DNA of 49,776 bases from Arenimonas metalli CF5-1 (GCF_000747155.1 NZ_AVCK01000065.1:1-49776); one strand, 5' to 3'; numbered from the stretch's first letter, positions 1 through 8,399 are shown. Translations and numbers: made by a program. The notes: generated from the letters alone by a model not told the origin.

Positions 1-1
1 G

Positions 2-2056
2 GCGCTGGCCGCCGGCTGGGACCTGCTGCTGGTGGACGAGGCGCACCACCTGGTGTGGACGCCGGAGTTCTCCAGCCCGGGCTATGCGCTGGTGGAGGCA
101 CTGTCGGCGCGCACGCCGGGCCTGCTGCTGCTCACGGCCACGCCGGAACAACTGGGCCTGGGCGGGCACTTCGCGCGCCTGCGCCTGCTCGACCCCGCGC
201 GCTACACCGACCTCGACGCGTTCCGCGCCGAATCGCGCGGCTACCTTGAACTCTCCGCGCTGGCCGAGCGCCTGCTCGAAGGCCAGTCGCTGACCACCGC
301 CGACATGGCGACGCTGTCGGGCCTGTTCCCGGGCGATGAAGCCGCGCTGGTCGCCCGCCTGGGCCGCATCGCCGCCGGCGATGCCGCCGAGCGCGAGACA
401 CTGCTGGCCGACCTGGTCGACCGCCACGGTACCGGCCGCGCGATGGTGCGCAACCGGCGCGCCGCGGTCGGCGGCTTCCCCACCCGCCTGCCTTCCGTCA
501 CCACGCTCGACGCGCCCGGGGATCCGACCGTGCTCGGCCGCCTGCGCGCCGAGTTCGCGCACGACGTCGGCGACAGCGACGACGAGCCCGAACACGACTA
601 CGCCAGGGACCCGCGCACCGACTGGCTGCTCGGCATCCTCGACCAGGTCGCCCCGGCCAAGGTGCTGCTGCTCTGCCGATCGCGCGCCAAGGTGCAGGCG
701 CTCGAGGAAGCGCTGCGCCTGCGCACCGGCCTGCAGGTCGCGCGCTTCCACGAGGACATGAACCTCCTGCAGCGCGACCGCAACGCCGCCTTCTTCGCCG
801 ACCCCGAGGGCGCGCGCCTGCTGATCGCCAGCGAGATCGGCGCCGAGGGCCGCAACTTCCAGTTCGCCCAGCACCTGGTGCTGTGGGACCTGCCGCTGCA
901 CCCGGACATGCTCGAGCAGCGCATCGGCCGCCTCGACCGCATCGGCCAGAAGGGCGACGTCAACATCCACGCCGCCGCCGTCGCCGGCAGCGCGCAGGAA
1001 GTGCTGCTGCGCTGGGTGCACGAGGGGCTGGACGCCTTCCGCGGCGTGCTGGCCGACGGCCGCGAACTGCTGCGCAGCTTCGGCGCCGAGCTACTGCAGC
1101 TGGCCGAACAGGACGCCGATGCGCGCGAACCCGCGCTGACCGAACTGATCGCCCGCAGCCGCGACAAGCACGCCGAACTGACGCGCATCATCGCCGAGGG
1201 CCGCGACCGCCTGCTCGAACTGGGCAGCCGCGGCACCGACGGCGGCGAGCTGCTGGCCGCGCTGCAGGGCGACGACCAGCACGCCGCGATGGACGACCAC
1301 GCGCTGCGCCTGCTCGAGGCCTTCGGCGTGCACAACGAGCCGCTGGGCCCGAACCAGTGGCTGCTCGATCCCGAGCACCTCACGGTGGACGGCTTCGAGG
1401 AGTTCAAGCAGGGCCCGCGTGCCGTCACCTTCGACCGCGCCACCGCGCTCGGCCGCGACGACCTGCTCTACCTGCGCGACGACCACCCGCTGCTGCTCTC
1501 GGCCAACGAGCTGCTGGTGTCGGGCGAAACCGGCAACGCCGCCTTCCTGGTCGACGACAGCCTGCCGCCGCGCACCGTGGTGATGGAAGCCGTGAACGTG
1601 ATCGAGTGCGTCGCCCCGCGCGGCCTCGACGTCGAGCGCTACCTGCCGCCCGCGCCGCTGAGCGTGGCGGTGGATACCCGCCTGCAGGTGCGCGCGGAGT
1701 TCGCCCCGGGCGAACGCGCCCGCCTGCGCGCCGGCGACCGCGTCTTCGACCTCTCACCCCAGCGCAAGGTGCTGGCCGCGCTGGTGCCGCCGATGCTCGA
1801 GCGCGCCCGCGAGGAAGCCTTGCTGCGTGCGCAGGAACGCGTGGCCGAAGCGGTGGCGAAGGCCGACGCGCTGCTGGGCGCCGAGATCGCCCGCCTGCGC
1901 GCTCTGGCGAAGGTGAACCCGGCCGTGCGCCACGAGGAAATCACCGCGCTGGAGCAGGAGCGCGAGCAGCTGCTCGCCATCCTCCCCACCGCCCGCCCCC
2001 GCCTCGACAGCCTCCGCCTCGTCGCCAGCACCGACTTCCTCCAGCTCCGCCGCTGA
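2..2056 (+). CDS. rapA: RNA polymerase-associated ATPase RapA, 5'-truncated by window edge
   Basis: This is a Swi2/Snf2-type ATPase that binds RNA polymerase and helps recycle it after transcription (family knowledge). The reading frame is open from base 2, so the N-terminal tudor-like and first Walker regions lie outside the window; about 684 residues are visible against a usual 950-970. Near the left edge is the DEAH box (LVDEAHHL). The second helicase domain follows, with SEIGAEGRNFQFAQ and the QRIGRLDRIGQ arginine-finger motif about 310 residues in. The long charged C-terminal part matches the RapA-specific tail. The stop at 2054-2056 is followed 2 bp later by a perfect palindrome and then by the convergent rhomboid gene. 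Confidence 0.95.
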   Translation, partial: ALAAGWDLLLVDEAHHLVWTPEFSSPGYALVEALSARTPGLLLLTATPEQLGLGGHFARLRLLDPARYTDLDAFRAESRGYLELSALAERLLEGQSLTTADMATLSGLFPGDEAALVARLGRIAAGDAAERETLLADLVDRHGTGRAMVRNRRAAVGGFPTRLPSVTTLDAPGDPTVLGRLRAEFAHDVGDSDDEPEHDYARDPRTDWLLGILDQVAPAKVLLLCRSRAKVQALEEALRLRTGLQVARFHEDMNLLQRDRNAAFFADPEGARLLIASEIGAEGRNFQFAQHLVLWDLPLHPDMLEQRIGRLDRIGQKGDVNIHAAAVAGSAQEVLLRWVHEGLDAFRGVLADGRELLRSFGAELLQLAEQDADAREPALTELIARSRDKHAELTRIIAEGRDRLLELGSRGTDGGELLAALQGDDQHAAMDDHALRLLEAFGVHNEPLGPNQWLLDPEHLTVDGFEEFKQGPRAVTFDRATALGRDDLLYLRDDHPLLLSANELLVSGETGNAAFLVDDSLPPRTVVMEAVNVIECVAPRGLDVERYLPPAPLSVAVDTRLQVRAEFAPGERARLRAGDRVFDLSPQRKVLAALVPPMLERAREEALLRAQERVAEAVAKADALLGAEIARLRALAKVNPAVRHEEITALEQEREQLLAILPTARPRLDSLRLVASTDFLQLRR

Positions 2057-2058
2057 CA

Positions 2059-2119
2059 AGAAAAAGGGGTCAGAGTAATTATTCTTTTGAAACGAATAAT
2101 TACTCTGACCCCTTTTTCT
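2059..2119. repeat. GGGGTCAGAGT palindromic repeat, copy 1
   Basis: A perfect inverted repeat: 26-bp arms at 2059-2084 and 2094-2119 around a 9-base loop. The outer arm carries AAAAAGGGGTCAGAGT and its complement. It occupies nearly the whole 66-bp gap between the convergent rapA and rhomboid stop codons. The flanking A and T runs let it act as a bidirectional intrinsic terminator (inference). A second copy with the same outer arm but a different centre is at 13211-13268. Arms of this type are, as far as I recall, scattered through Xanthomonadaceae genomes near REP-associated tyrosine transposases; no such gene is in this window. Confidence 0.85.
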
Positions 2120-2122
2120 CGG

Positions 2123-2779
2123 CTAGCGGACGAGCCTCGGGCCGCGCGGGCGGAACGGCGGCTGGCCGCGCCAATAGCGGATCACCAGCCAGCCGAACAG
2201 CATGCCGCCCAGGTGTGCGAAGTGGGCGATGCCGGAGTTGCTGGCGAACACGCCCATGCCCAGCTCGATCGCGCCGAACACGATCACGAAGGTGCGGGCC
2301 TTCATCGGAATCGGCGGGATCAGCAGCATCACCTGCCGGTTCGGAAACAGCATGCCGTAGGCCAGCAGCAGGCCGAACACGCCGCCCGAGGCGCCGATGG
2401 TGGGATAGACGCCCTGCCCCGTGATGCCCGAGGTCACCACCGCCAGCTGGATCAGGCCGGCGCCGACGACGCAGATCAAGAAATAGGCCAGGAAGCGGCG
2501 CGTGCCCCAGGTCTGCTCCAGCGAGCTGCCGAACATGTACAGCGCCAGCCCGTTGAAGAACACGTGGCCGAAGCTGCCATGCAGGAAGCCGTAGCTGAGG
2601 ACCTGCCACGGCAGGAAGCCCACGGTGATCGGCGAGCCGTCGGCCGCGAAGCCGGCGGAGTACTCGCCCAGCGGCCACAGCGCGAAGTACATCAGCAGCG
2701 GTTCGGGCAGGAACTGCTGCAGCAGGAAGCCGATGCCGAGGGCCCAGAGCAGGCCGGCGGTGGCCGGAGGCAGTCGCAT
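2123..2779 (-). CDS. Rhomboid family intramembrane serine protease
   Basis: A polytopic inner-membrane protease of 218 residues, predicted to cleave transmembrane substrates within the bilayer. The catalytic serine is in GASGGVFG (S131) and the partner histidine in AHFAHLGG (H189). The upstream HGSFGHVFFN segment (H67, H72, N76) is the conserved oxyanion and structural motif of the family. About six hydrophobic segments are visible, the normal rhomboid core without an added cytoplasmic domain. The gene is monocistronic: it converges with rapA and is divergent from the oxygenase gene across a 40-bp gap. The substrate cannot be told from the sequence. Confidence 0.93.
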   Translation of the reverse strand: MRLPPATAGLLWALGIGFLLQQFLPEPLLMYFALWPLGEYSAGFAADGSPITVGFLPWQVLSYGFLHGSFGHVFFNGLALYMFGSSLEQTWGTRRFLAYFLICVVGAGLIQLAVVTSGITGQGVYPTIGASGGVFGLLLAYGMLFPNRQVMLLIPPIPMKARTFVIVFGAIELGMGVFASNSGIAHFAHLGGMLFGWLVIRYWRGQPPFRPRGPRLVR

Positions 2780-2819
2780 GGGGAAGTGCCGGTGGGGAGC
2801 CAGCCCGTATCATAGCGGC

Positions 2820-3446
2820 ATGGCCCCGCCCCTTCCGTTGATCCCCGGTGACGATGCGCTCGACGCGCTGGCCGGCGTGCTGCGCACGCGCGACTGGGCC
2901 ACGCTGGCGCTGGACGCCACCGATGCCCGCCTGCACGCCGCCGCCGATGAAGCGCGCGCCCACGCCGCCGCTGGCCGCCTGGTGCCCGCCGCCACCGGCC
3001 GCGCCGACGGCCGCCAGTTCGCCGGGCTGCGCGGCGACGCCACGCTCTGGCTCGATGACCCCGCCTGCGGGCCGGCGGCGCGGGAACTGCTCGCCTCGCT
3101 CGATGCGCTTCGCAGCGGCCTGAACCGCCGTCTGCTGCTGGGGCTTGAGGAGGTCGAGGCGCACTTCGCGCACTACCCGCCCGGCGCCGGCTACGCCCGC
3201 CACCGCGACCGCTTCCGCAGCGACGATGCGCGCGTGCTGTCGCTGGTGCTTTACCTCAATCCCGACTGGCCGGACGCCGCCGGCGGCCAGCTGCGCCTGC
3301 ACCTGCCGGCGGGCCCGGTGGACATCGCGCCTCGCCTGGGCACGGTGGCGATTTTCCTGAGCGCCGAAGTCGACCACGAGGTGCTGCCGGCGACGCAGCC
3401 GCGCTTCAGCGTCGCGGCCTGGTTCCGCCAGCGCCCGCGGGCCTGA
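2820..3446 (+). CDS. 2-oxoglutarate/Fe(II)-dependent oxygenase (prolyl-4-hydroxylase-like fold)
   Basis: A 208-residue protein with the complete iron and cosubstrate signature of the P4Hc/2OG-FeII family: HRD (H128, D130) in a GYARHRDRF segment, a distal histidine in VDHEVLP (H186), and the 2-oxoglutarate-binding arginine in QPRFSVAAWF (R195). The N-terminal 100 residues resemble the prokaryotic SM-20-like branch. The ATG at 2820 was chosen because translation further upstream would run into the divergent rhomboid gene. The stop is 3 bp from the end of the convergent alkyltransferase-like gene. The substrate is unknown; members hydroxylate proteins or small molecules. Confidence 0.85.
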   Translation: MAPPLPLIPGDDALDALAGVLRTRDWATLALDATDARLHAAADEARAHAAAGRLVPAATGRADGRQFAGLRGDATLWLDDPACGPAARELLASLDALRSGLNRRLLLGLEEVEAHFAHYPPGAGYARHRDRFRSDDARVLSLVLYLNPDWPDAAGGQLRLHLPAGPVDIAPRLGTVAIFLSAEVDHEVLPATQPRFSVAAWFRQRPRA

Positions 3447-3449
3447 GGC

Positions 3450-3818
3450 TCAGCGCTTCACCGCCGGCGGCGCCCACAGCATCTCGTCCAGCGTCGGCGC
3501 CGCGCGCTGCCCGCGCACCCGCCCCGCCTCGACCCGCACGCCTTCCGAACGCAGCCGCTGCACCTGCTCGTCGAAGCCTTCGGAACCTTCGGGGAAGGCG
3601 ATGCGGCCATCGGAACGCAGCACCCGATGCCAGGGCAGCCCCGGCTCGTCGCCCGCCGACAGGATGCGCGCCACCAACCGCGCCCGTCCCGGCAGCCCGG
3701 CGCGCCGCGCCACTTCGCCGTAACCCGCCACTTCGCCCGCGGGAATGGCGCGCACCGCCGCGAGGATGCGCTGGCGGGCGGCGGCGGGCGTATCGCTGGC
3801 GTTGGGCTTTGGGGCCAT
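3450..3818 (-). CDS. Alkyltransferase-like protein (ATL; MGMT family without acceptor cysteine)
   Basis: A 122-residue member of the O6-alkylguanine-DNA alkyltransferase family that keeps the DNA-binding fold: a helix-turn-helix with GEVAGYGEVARRAGLPGRAR and the recognition helix ARLVARIL. The methyl-acceptor motif PCHRV is replaced by PWHRV (residues 62-66, Trp63). This is the hallmark of ATL proteins such as E. coli YbaZ, which bind and flip O6-alkylguanine and pass it to nucleotide excision repair (family knowledge). It is too short to carry the N-terminal domain of full MGMT. It converges with the oxygenase gene (3-bp gap) and is divergent from the unknown gene at 3859. Confidence 0.92.
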   Translation of the reverse strand: MAPKPNASDTPAAARQRILAAVRAIPAGEVAGYGEVARRAGLPGRARLVARILSAGDEPGLPWHRVLRSDGRIAFPEGSEGFDEQVQRLRSEGVRVEAGRVRGQRAAPTLDEMLWAPPAVKR

Positions 3819-3858
3819 GGGGGTTTAGGATACCCCTCCCGCAGATTTCCACGCCGCC

Positions 3859-4266
3859 ATGCAGAACTTCGAACAGATCCGCAGCCACCTCCAGGGCAAG
3901 TACAAGCTCACCGCCAGCGAGCCTTACCTGGCCTGCGTGCAGCTCTCGCTCGACAAGGGCAAGCGCCACCAGAGCATCTTCCTGTCGGAGATGGTCGGCG
4001 AGGACGAGCGCCCCTACCTGCGGGTCAGCACCGTGATCGCGCCGATGACCGGCATCGACGCCCGCCGCATGCTGCAGTTCAACTGGCAGAGCCGCGTGGG
4101 CTACCTCGCCATCGGCGAACTCGACTCGGTGCCCTACCTGCAGCTCTGCGAAAACCGCCCCTACGACACCCTCACCGCGGCCGAGATCGACCGCCTCGTG
4201 CTCGAAATCGGCGGCCTCGGCGACCAGATGGAACGCATGCTCTCCGCCGGCGGCGATCTTCTGTAA
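3859..4266 (+). CDS. Conserved hypothetical small cytoplasmic protein
   Basis: A 135-residue protein with no signal peptide or membrane segment that I do not recognise at family level. The mixed alpha/beta pattern (alternating strands around YLACVQLSL, SIFLSEMVG, YLRVSTVIAPM and VGYLAIGELD, closed by an amphipathic C-terminal helix LVLEIGGLGDQMERML) recalls YbjN or type III secretion chaperone-like folds. That is a shape argument only. It is expressed alone, divergent from the ATL gene, and followed by a large palindromic repeat that fills the gap to the convergent pit gene. Confidence 0.75.
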   Translation: MQNFEQIRSHLQGKYKLTASEPYLACVQLSLDKGKRHQSIFLSEMVGEDERPYLRVSTVIAPMTGIDARRMLQFNWQSRVGYLAIGELDSVPYLQLCENRPYDTLTAAEIDRLVLEIGGLGDQMERMLSAGGDLL

Positions 4267-4269
4267 GAG

Positions 4270-4414
4270 TGTTTTTTGACGCGGATTAACGCGGATAAAC
4301 GCGGATAGGGCAAAGGCGAAGTTGGATCTTCGCCGTGCGCCGCAGTCGGCGAAAATCCACTCAATCTGTTTTTGATCTATCCGCGTTCATCCGCGTTAAT
4401 CCGCGTCAAAAAAA
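4270..4414. repeat. GCGGAT-iterated large palindrome, copy A
   Basis: Two inverted arms (about 4272-4314 and 4371-4414) each hold three GCGGAT (or ATCCGC) units at an exact 10-bp period, bounded by T/A-rich TTTTTTGAC and GTCAAAAAAA ends, around a loop of about 55 bases. The element fills most of the 159-bp gap between the stop codons of the convergent genes at 3859-4266 and 4426-5550. Related copies lie at 13282-13420 and 24974-25150. Arms are complementary apart from one linker base and the innermost few bases. The terminal T/A runs could give bidirectional termination (inference). Confidence 0.85.
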
Positions 4415-4425
4415 CCGCTCTCCCA

Positions 4426-5550
4426 TCACCCCCACCCCATCGCTGTGACGCCCTTGAGGAGGAGCCAGGCGAGGCCGCCCGAGGCGGGGATGGTGAGGAT
4501 CCAGGCCCAGACGATCTTCTGGATCACGGACCACTGCAGCGCGCGCGGGTTCTTCGCCACGCCCACGCCCATGATCGCGGTCGAGATGCTGTGGGTCGTG
4601 GACACCGGCATGCCGAAGTGCGCCGCCAGCGTCAGGATCGTGGCCGAGCTGGTTTCCGCCGCGAAGCCGTGGATGGGATGCAGCTTCACCATCTTGTGGC
4701 CCAGCGTCTTGATGATGCGCCAGCCGCCGGCCGCCGTGCCGGCCGCCATCACCAGCGCGCAGGTGACGATGATCCAGGTCTCGATGCCCTCGCTGTCGCC
4801 CGGGTGCATGAAGGCCAGCCAGCCCGGCAGGTTGTCGAGCGTGCCCGCCGCCTCGGCGCCGATCAGCGCCAGCGCGATGATGCCCATGGTCTTCTGCGCA
4901 TCGTTGGTGCCGTGGGCGAAGCCCATGTAGGCCGCCGACACGATCTGCGACTTGCCGAACACGGCGTTGATCCAGCGCGGGCGCGAAATGCGCGCCAGCC
5001 ATCCGCCGGCCCCGTTCATGGCGCTGATGATCGCCATCAGCCCGCCCATCATCAGCAGGCCGAGGGTGAAGCCCGCGACCGGCGAGCTGATCATCGGCAC
5101 GATCACCTTCCAGAAGATGCCCTGGTTCTTGGTCCAGTGCTCGGCCTCGCGCGCCCAGATCAGCGCATCGAGGTCACCGCCCGAGGCGGCCAGCGCCGCG
5201 CCGCACAGGCCGCCGATCAGCGCGTGGCTGGACGAGGACGGCAGGCCGAACCACCAGGTGATCAGGTTCCAGATGATGCCGCCCGCCAGCGCGCAGATGA
5301 TCAGCTGGGAAGTCACCAGCACCACCTGGTCGTCGATCAGGCCGGAGGAGATGGTCTTGGCCACCGCCGTGCCGGCCAGCGCGCCGATGAGGTTCATGAA
5401 GGCCGCCAGCGCCACCGCCTGGGTCGGGTTCAGGACCTTGGTGGCCACCACGGTGGCGATGGAGTTGGCGGTGTCGTGGAATCCGTTGATGTACTCGAAC
5501 ACCAGGGCCGTCAGGATGACGGCCAGCACCAGGATGAGCGCGGTGGTCAT
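4426..5550 (-). CDS. pit: Inorganic phosphate transporter, Pit family
   Basis: An inner-membrane, proton-coupled low-affinity phosphate (metal-phosphate) permease of 374 residues. The N-terminal EYINGFHDTANSIATVVATK and the internal FAHGTNDAQKTMGIIALAL are the paired GFHDxxN and GxNDxxK signature repeats of the PiT family. About ten hydrophobic segments are visible with a central cytoplasmic loop. The upstream DUF47 gene ends 3 bp before its ATG, so the two are co-transcribed. That pairing is conserved in many bacteria and suggests that the DUF47 protein regulates or assembles with the permease. Confidence 0.95.
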   Translation of the reverse strand: MTTALILVLAVILTALVFEYINGFHDTANSIATVVATKVLNPTQAVALAAFMNLIGALAGTAVAKTISSGLIDDQVVLVTSQLIICALAGGIIWNLITWWFGLPSSSSHALIGGLCGAALAASGGDLDALIWAREAEHWTKNQGIFWKVIVPMISSPVAGFTLGLLMMGGLMAIISAMNGAGGWLARISRPRWINAVFGKSQIVSAAYMGFAHGTNDAQKTMGIIALALIGAEAAGTLDNLPGWLAFMHPGDSEGIETWIIVTCALVMAAGTAAGGWRIIKTLGHKMVKLHPIHGFAAETSSATILTLAAHFGMPVSTTHSISTAIMGVGVAKNPRALQWSVIQKIVWAWILTIPASGGLAWLLLKGVTAMGWG

Positions 5551-5553
5551 GGC

Positions 5554-6183
5554 TCAGGCGTTCTTGAGGACGACGCCGTAGATGACGTTGCCGGCGTCGC
5601 GGCAGCGGTCGATGGCCTTCTCGAGGATCTCGAACAGGTCCTTGAGGATCAGGTAGCGCATCGGATCGGTTTCATTGGTGTAGGTGTCGCGGTAGAGCTC
5701 GAGGATGAGGCGGTCGGCCTCGGCCTCGATCGCCTGCAGCTTGTCGTTGAGGTTCTTGGTGGTCTCGAGGTTCATGCCCTTGCGCAGCAGGCCGACCATT
5801 TCCTCGAGCACCACGCAGGCGCGCTCGAGCATGGCGGCGCGCGAGACGAACTCGACGTCGCCGATGCGCTCGGCGGCGAGCATGTAGCGCTCGGCGAACT
5901 TCTCCACCACCTTCGGGATCTTGTAGAGCACGTTGCTCAGGGCCTCGATGTCCTCGCGCTCGAGCGCGGTGACGAAGGTGTTCACCAGCTCCTGGCTGAT
6001 CTGGGCGGCGAGGTTCTTCTCGCGCTGCCGGGCCAGCTTGAACTTCTCCAGCGAGCGCTGGGCCGGCGGGGTGGCGAGCAGCTCGCCCAGGGCGCGGGCG
6101 CTTTCACGGGCGGCCGCGGCGCTGGCCTCGAGCAGGCCGTAGAACTTGTCGCCTTTGCCGAAGATGGTCTGGAGGGAAAACAT
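5554..6183 (-). CDS. DUF47 family PhoU-like protein, Pit accessory
   Basis: A 209-residue, all-helical cytoplasmic protein of the TIGR00153/DUF47 family, distantly related to PhoU. The start is the ATG at 6183 (MFSLQTIFGKGDKFYGLLE), which matches the family N-terminus; a longer in-frame reading to 6327 is low-complexity and unsupported. Heptad-like helices (FKLARQREKNLAAQISQEL, NDKLQAIEAEADRLILEL) and EILEKAIDRCRDAGNVIY are typical. It is the first gene of a two-gene operon with pit. Its likely role is control of phosphate uptake; the mechanism in this family is not settled. Confidence 0.92.
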   Translation of the reverse strand: MFSLQTIFGKGDKFYGLLEASAAAARESARALGELLATPPAQRSLEKFKLARQREKNLAAQISQELVNTFVTALEREDIEALSNVLYKIPKVVEKFAERYMLAAERIGDVEFVSRAAMLERACVVLEEMVGLLRKGMNLETTKNLNDKLQAIEAEADRLILELYRDTYTNETDPMRYLILKDLFEILEKAIDRCRDAGNVIYGVVLKNA

Positions 6184-6388
6184 GGATGCGGGCCCCTGGC
6201 TGGCCGGGAAGCCCCGGCCGTGGATGTCGAATGTGGCGGCAATATTACAACGGCATGACGCCCGGGCGCCCGCCAGGCAGGCGTACGGCGCCCCCGGAGC
6301 CCCGGCCGGGCCGGGCCGCTGTGGCATAGTTCACGCTCCGCCCGCCCCTCCCTGAACGGAATCCCGTGCCGGCCCGTCCCGGCAGCCC

Positions 6389-7759
6389 ATGACCCTCGCC
6401 CTCGCCATCGTCCTGTTCCTGGTCATCTGCAACGGCTTCTTCGCCCTGTCGGAGATGTCGGTAGTCGCCTCCCGCAAGCCCAAGCTGCGCCAGATGGCCC
6501 AGGACAGCCGCCGGGCCGAGGCCGCCCTGGCCCTGGCCGAGCATCCCGAGCGCTTCCTGTCCACGGTGCAGGTGGGCATCACCTCGATCGGCATCCTGAC
6601 CGGCATGTTCGGCGGCGACGCGCTGGGCGACGGCATCGCGGCCGGGATCGAACCGCTGGGCCTGGAGCAGCTGGTCGGCGGCTGGCTCGAGCCCGTGCTG
6701 GCCTGGATGGGCGTGGACCTGGACGTGAACCAGGCCATCGGCACCGCGATGGCGGTGATCCTGATCACCTACGTCTCGATCATCCTGGGCGAGCTGGTGC
6801 CCAAGCGCATCGCCCTGCTGGCCCCGGAGAAGTTCGCCGCCGGCGTCTCGCTGCCCATGTCCTGGGTCTCGAAGATCGCCATGCCCTTCGTCTGGCTGCT
6901 GTCGCTGAGCACGCGCAGCATCCTGCGCCTGCTGCGCCTGAACCAGGGCAGCGACAACCAGGTGACGGAAGAAGAGATCCGCCTGCTGGTGGCCGAGAGC
7001 CACGAGCAGGGCGTGATCGACGCCGACGAGCGCAACATGATCAACCGCGTGCTGCGCCTGGGCGACCGCAGCAGCGCCGGCCTGATGACGCCGCGCACCC
7101 GCATCGTCTGGCTCGACGCCGCCGCCAGCACCGAGGAGAACCTGGCGACCATGCGCGAGACGCCGTTCGCGCGCTACCCGGTCTACCGCGGCAGCGACGC
7201 CGACGTGCTCGGCATCCTCGAGGTGAAGTCGCTGACCGGCCTGCTCGGCGCCGGCGCCACCACCACCCCCGACCTGTTCCGCGAACTGCGCCCGGCGCTG
7301 TTCGTGTCCGAGTCCACCCACGCCCTGAAGCTGCTCGAGATCTTCCGCGAGGAGCAGCAGACGATGGCCCTGGTGGTGGACGAGTACGGCGACATCCAGG
7401 GCATGGTCTCGGCCAACGACCTGCTGGGCGCCGTGCTGGGCCGCGTGCAGGCCACGGAGACCGAGGACGACGAAGCCCTGGTGGTCACCCGCGCCGACGG
7501 CTCGCTGCTGGTGGACGGCCGCCTCTCGACCGAGGAGCTGCGCGAGGTGCTCTCGGTCAACGCCCTGCCCGGCGAGGAAGAACACGACTATCACACCGTC
7601 GCTGGCATGGTGATCGCGCGCTTCGGACGCATCCCCCACGCCGGCGAATTGTTCGACTGGGAAGGCTGGCGTTTCGAAGTGGTGGACCTGGACGGCGCCC
7701 GGATCGACAAGCTGCTGATTTCAAGGCTGCCGGACGCCGACGATTCCCCGGCAATTTAG
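6389..7759 (+). CDS. HlyC/CorC (TlyC) family membrane protein with DUF21 and CBS domains
   Basis: A 456-residue inner-membrane protein. Residues about 1-195 form the DUF21/CNNM transmembrane domain, opening with a hydrophobic helix and FFALSEMSVVASRK. Two CBS domains follow at about 205-335 (MTPRTRIVWLD; MALVVDEYGDIQGMVSANDLL), and a CorC_HlyC domain closes the protein (about 350-430, LLVDGRLSTEEL, HDYHTVAGMVIARFGRIPHAGE). Family members are linked to magnesium/cobalt export or haemolysin-like annotations; the transport role is inferred from the CNNM relatives. It is monocistronic or leads into the ExoD gene 37 bp downstream. Confidence 0.93.
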   Translation: MTLALAIVLFLVICNGFFALSEMSVVASRKPKLRQMAQDSRRAEAALALAEHPERFLSTVQVGITSIGILTGMFGGDALGDGIAAGIEPLGLEQLVGGWLEPVLAWMGVDLDVNQAIGTAMAVILITYVSIILGELVPKRIALLAPEKFAAGVSLPMSWVSKIAMPFVWLLSLSTRSILRLLRLNQGSDNQVTEEEIRLLVAESHEQGVIDADERNMINRVLRLGDRSSAGLMTPRTRIVWLDAAASTEENLATMRETPFARYPVYRGSDADVLGILEVKSLTGLLGAGATTTPDLFRELRPALFVSESTHALKLLEIFREEQQTMALVVDEYGDIQGMVSANDLLGAVLGRVQATETEDDEALVVTRADGSLLVDGRLSTEELREVLSVNALPGEEEHDYHTVAGMVIARFGRIPHAGELFDWEGWRFEVVDLDGARIDKLLISRLPDADDSPAI

Positions 7760-7796
7760 GGCCGATAAAGCCGGCCCCCCACAGACTCCGGCCCCG

Positions 7797-8399
7797 ATGA
7801 GCCCAGAAATCAGCACGCGCGCCCTGTTGCATGCCCTGGCCGAGGGGCGCGCGGGGCATTCGCTGACGCTGGGCGACCTGCTCGACCAGTTCCGGGCCCG
7901 GGCCTTCGGCGTGTTCCTGCTGATCGCGGTGCTGCCGGCCTTCGTGCCGCTGCCGATCGGCGCGGGCGCCATCAGCGGCCCGCTGGTGTCGCTGATCGGG
8001 CTGCAGCTGATGTTCCAGCTGGCCCATCCCTGGATCCCCGGCTTCCTGTCGCGGCGCGAGCTCTCGCGCGAGGGCGTCGAGAAGTTCCGCAACCGCACCT
8101 CGCGCCTGCTGGGCTGGCTGGAAAAGATCAGCCGCCCGCGCGCCGAGGCGATCATCGACCATCCCGCCGCTCGCACCTTCACCGGCCTGATGCTGGTGCT
8201 GCTGGGCGCCCTGCTGGCGCTGCCGCTGCCGGCCACCAACTATCCCTTCGGCCTGATCCTGCTGGCCTTCGCCATTGCCCTGATCGAGCGCGACGGCCGG
8301 CTGATGCTCGCGGCCTGGGCGCTGGGGCTGGCCGAGCTGGTGGTGGTGGGCTTCTTCTCCGGGCAGATCGCCACCTGGGTGGGCGACCTGTTCCGCTGA
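7797..8399 (+). CDS. ExoD family membrane protein (exopolysaccharide-associated)
   Basis: A 200-residue integral membrane protein with the ExoD family N-terminus (LTLGDLLDQFRARAFGVFLLIAVLPAF) and the LPIGAGAISGPLVSLIGLQ segment, plus two further hydrophobic hairpins after residue 120. ExoD was named for exopolysaccharide and alkaline-tolerance defects in Sinorhizobium; its molecular activity is unknown. It is co-directional with the CBS-domain gene upstream. Its TGA (8397-8399) abuts the TAG (8400-8402) of the convergent GGDEF-EAL gene without a spare base. Confidence 0.9.
   Translation: MSPEISTRALLHALAEGRAGHSLTLGDLLDQFRARAFGVFLLIAVLPAFVPLPIGAGAISGPLVSLIGLQLMFQLAHPWIPGFLSRRELSREGVEKFRNRTSRLLGWLEKISRPRAEAIIDHPAARTFTGLMLVLLGALLALPLPATNYPFGLILLAFAIALIERDGRLMLAAWALGLAELVVVGFFSGQIATWVGDLFR

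Noticed and set aside
2059-2119. Insertion sequence or MITE with target duplication
   Set aside because: The palindrome is perfect, but I see no flanking direct repeat that would mark a target-site duplication, and no transposase is in the window. Recorded as a repeat instead.
4270-4414. Regularly spaced GCGGAT units as a CRISPR array
   Set aside because: Period is 10 bp with no unique spacers, and the units sit in two inverted arms. No cas genes are present in the window.
4372-6258. A 628-codon open frame antisense to pit and the DUF47 gene
   Set aside because: Starts inside the palindromic repeat and has a low-complexity His/Asp/Gly-rich translation; the opposite strand genes are clear.
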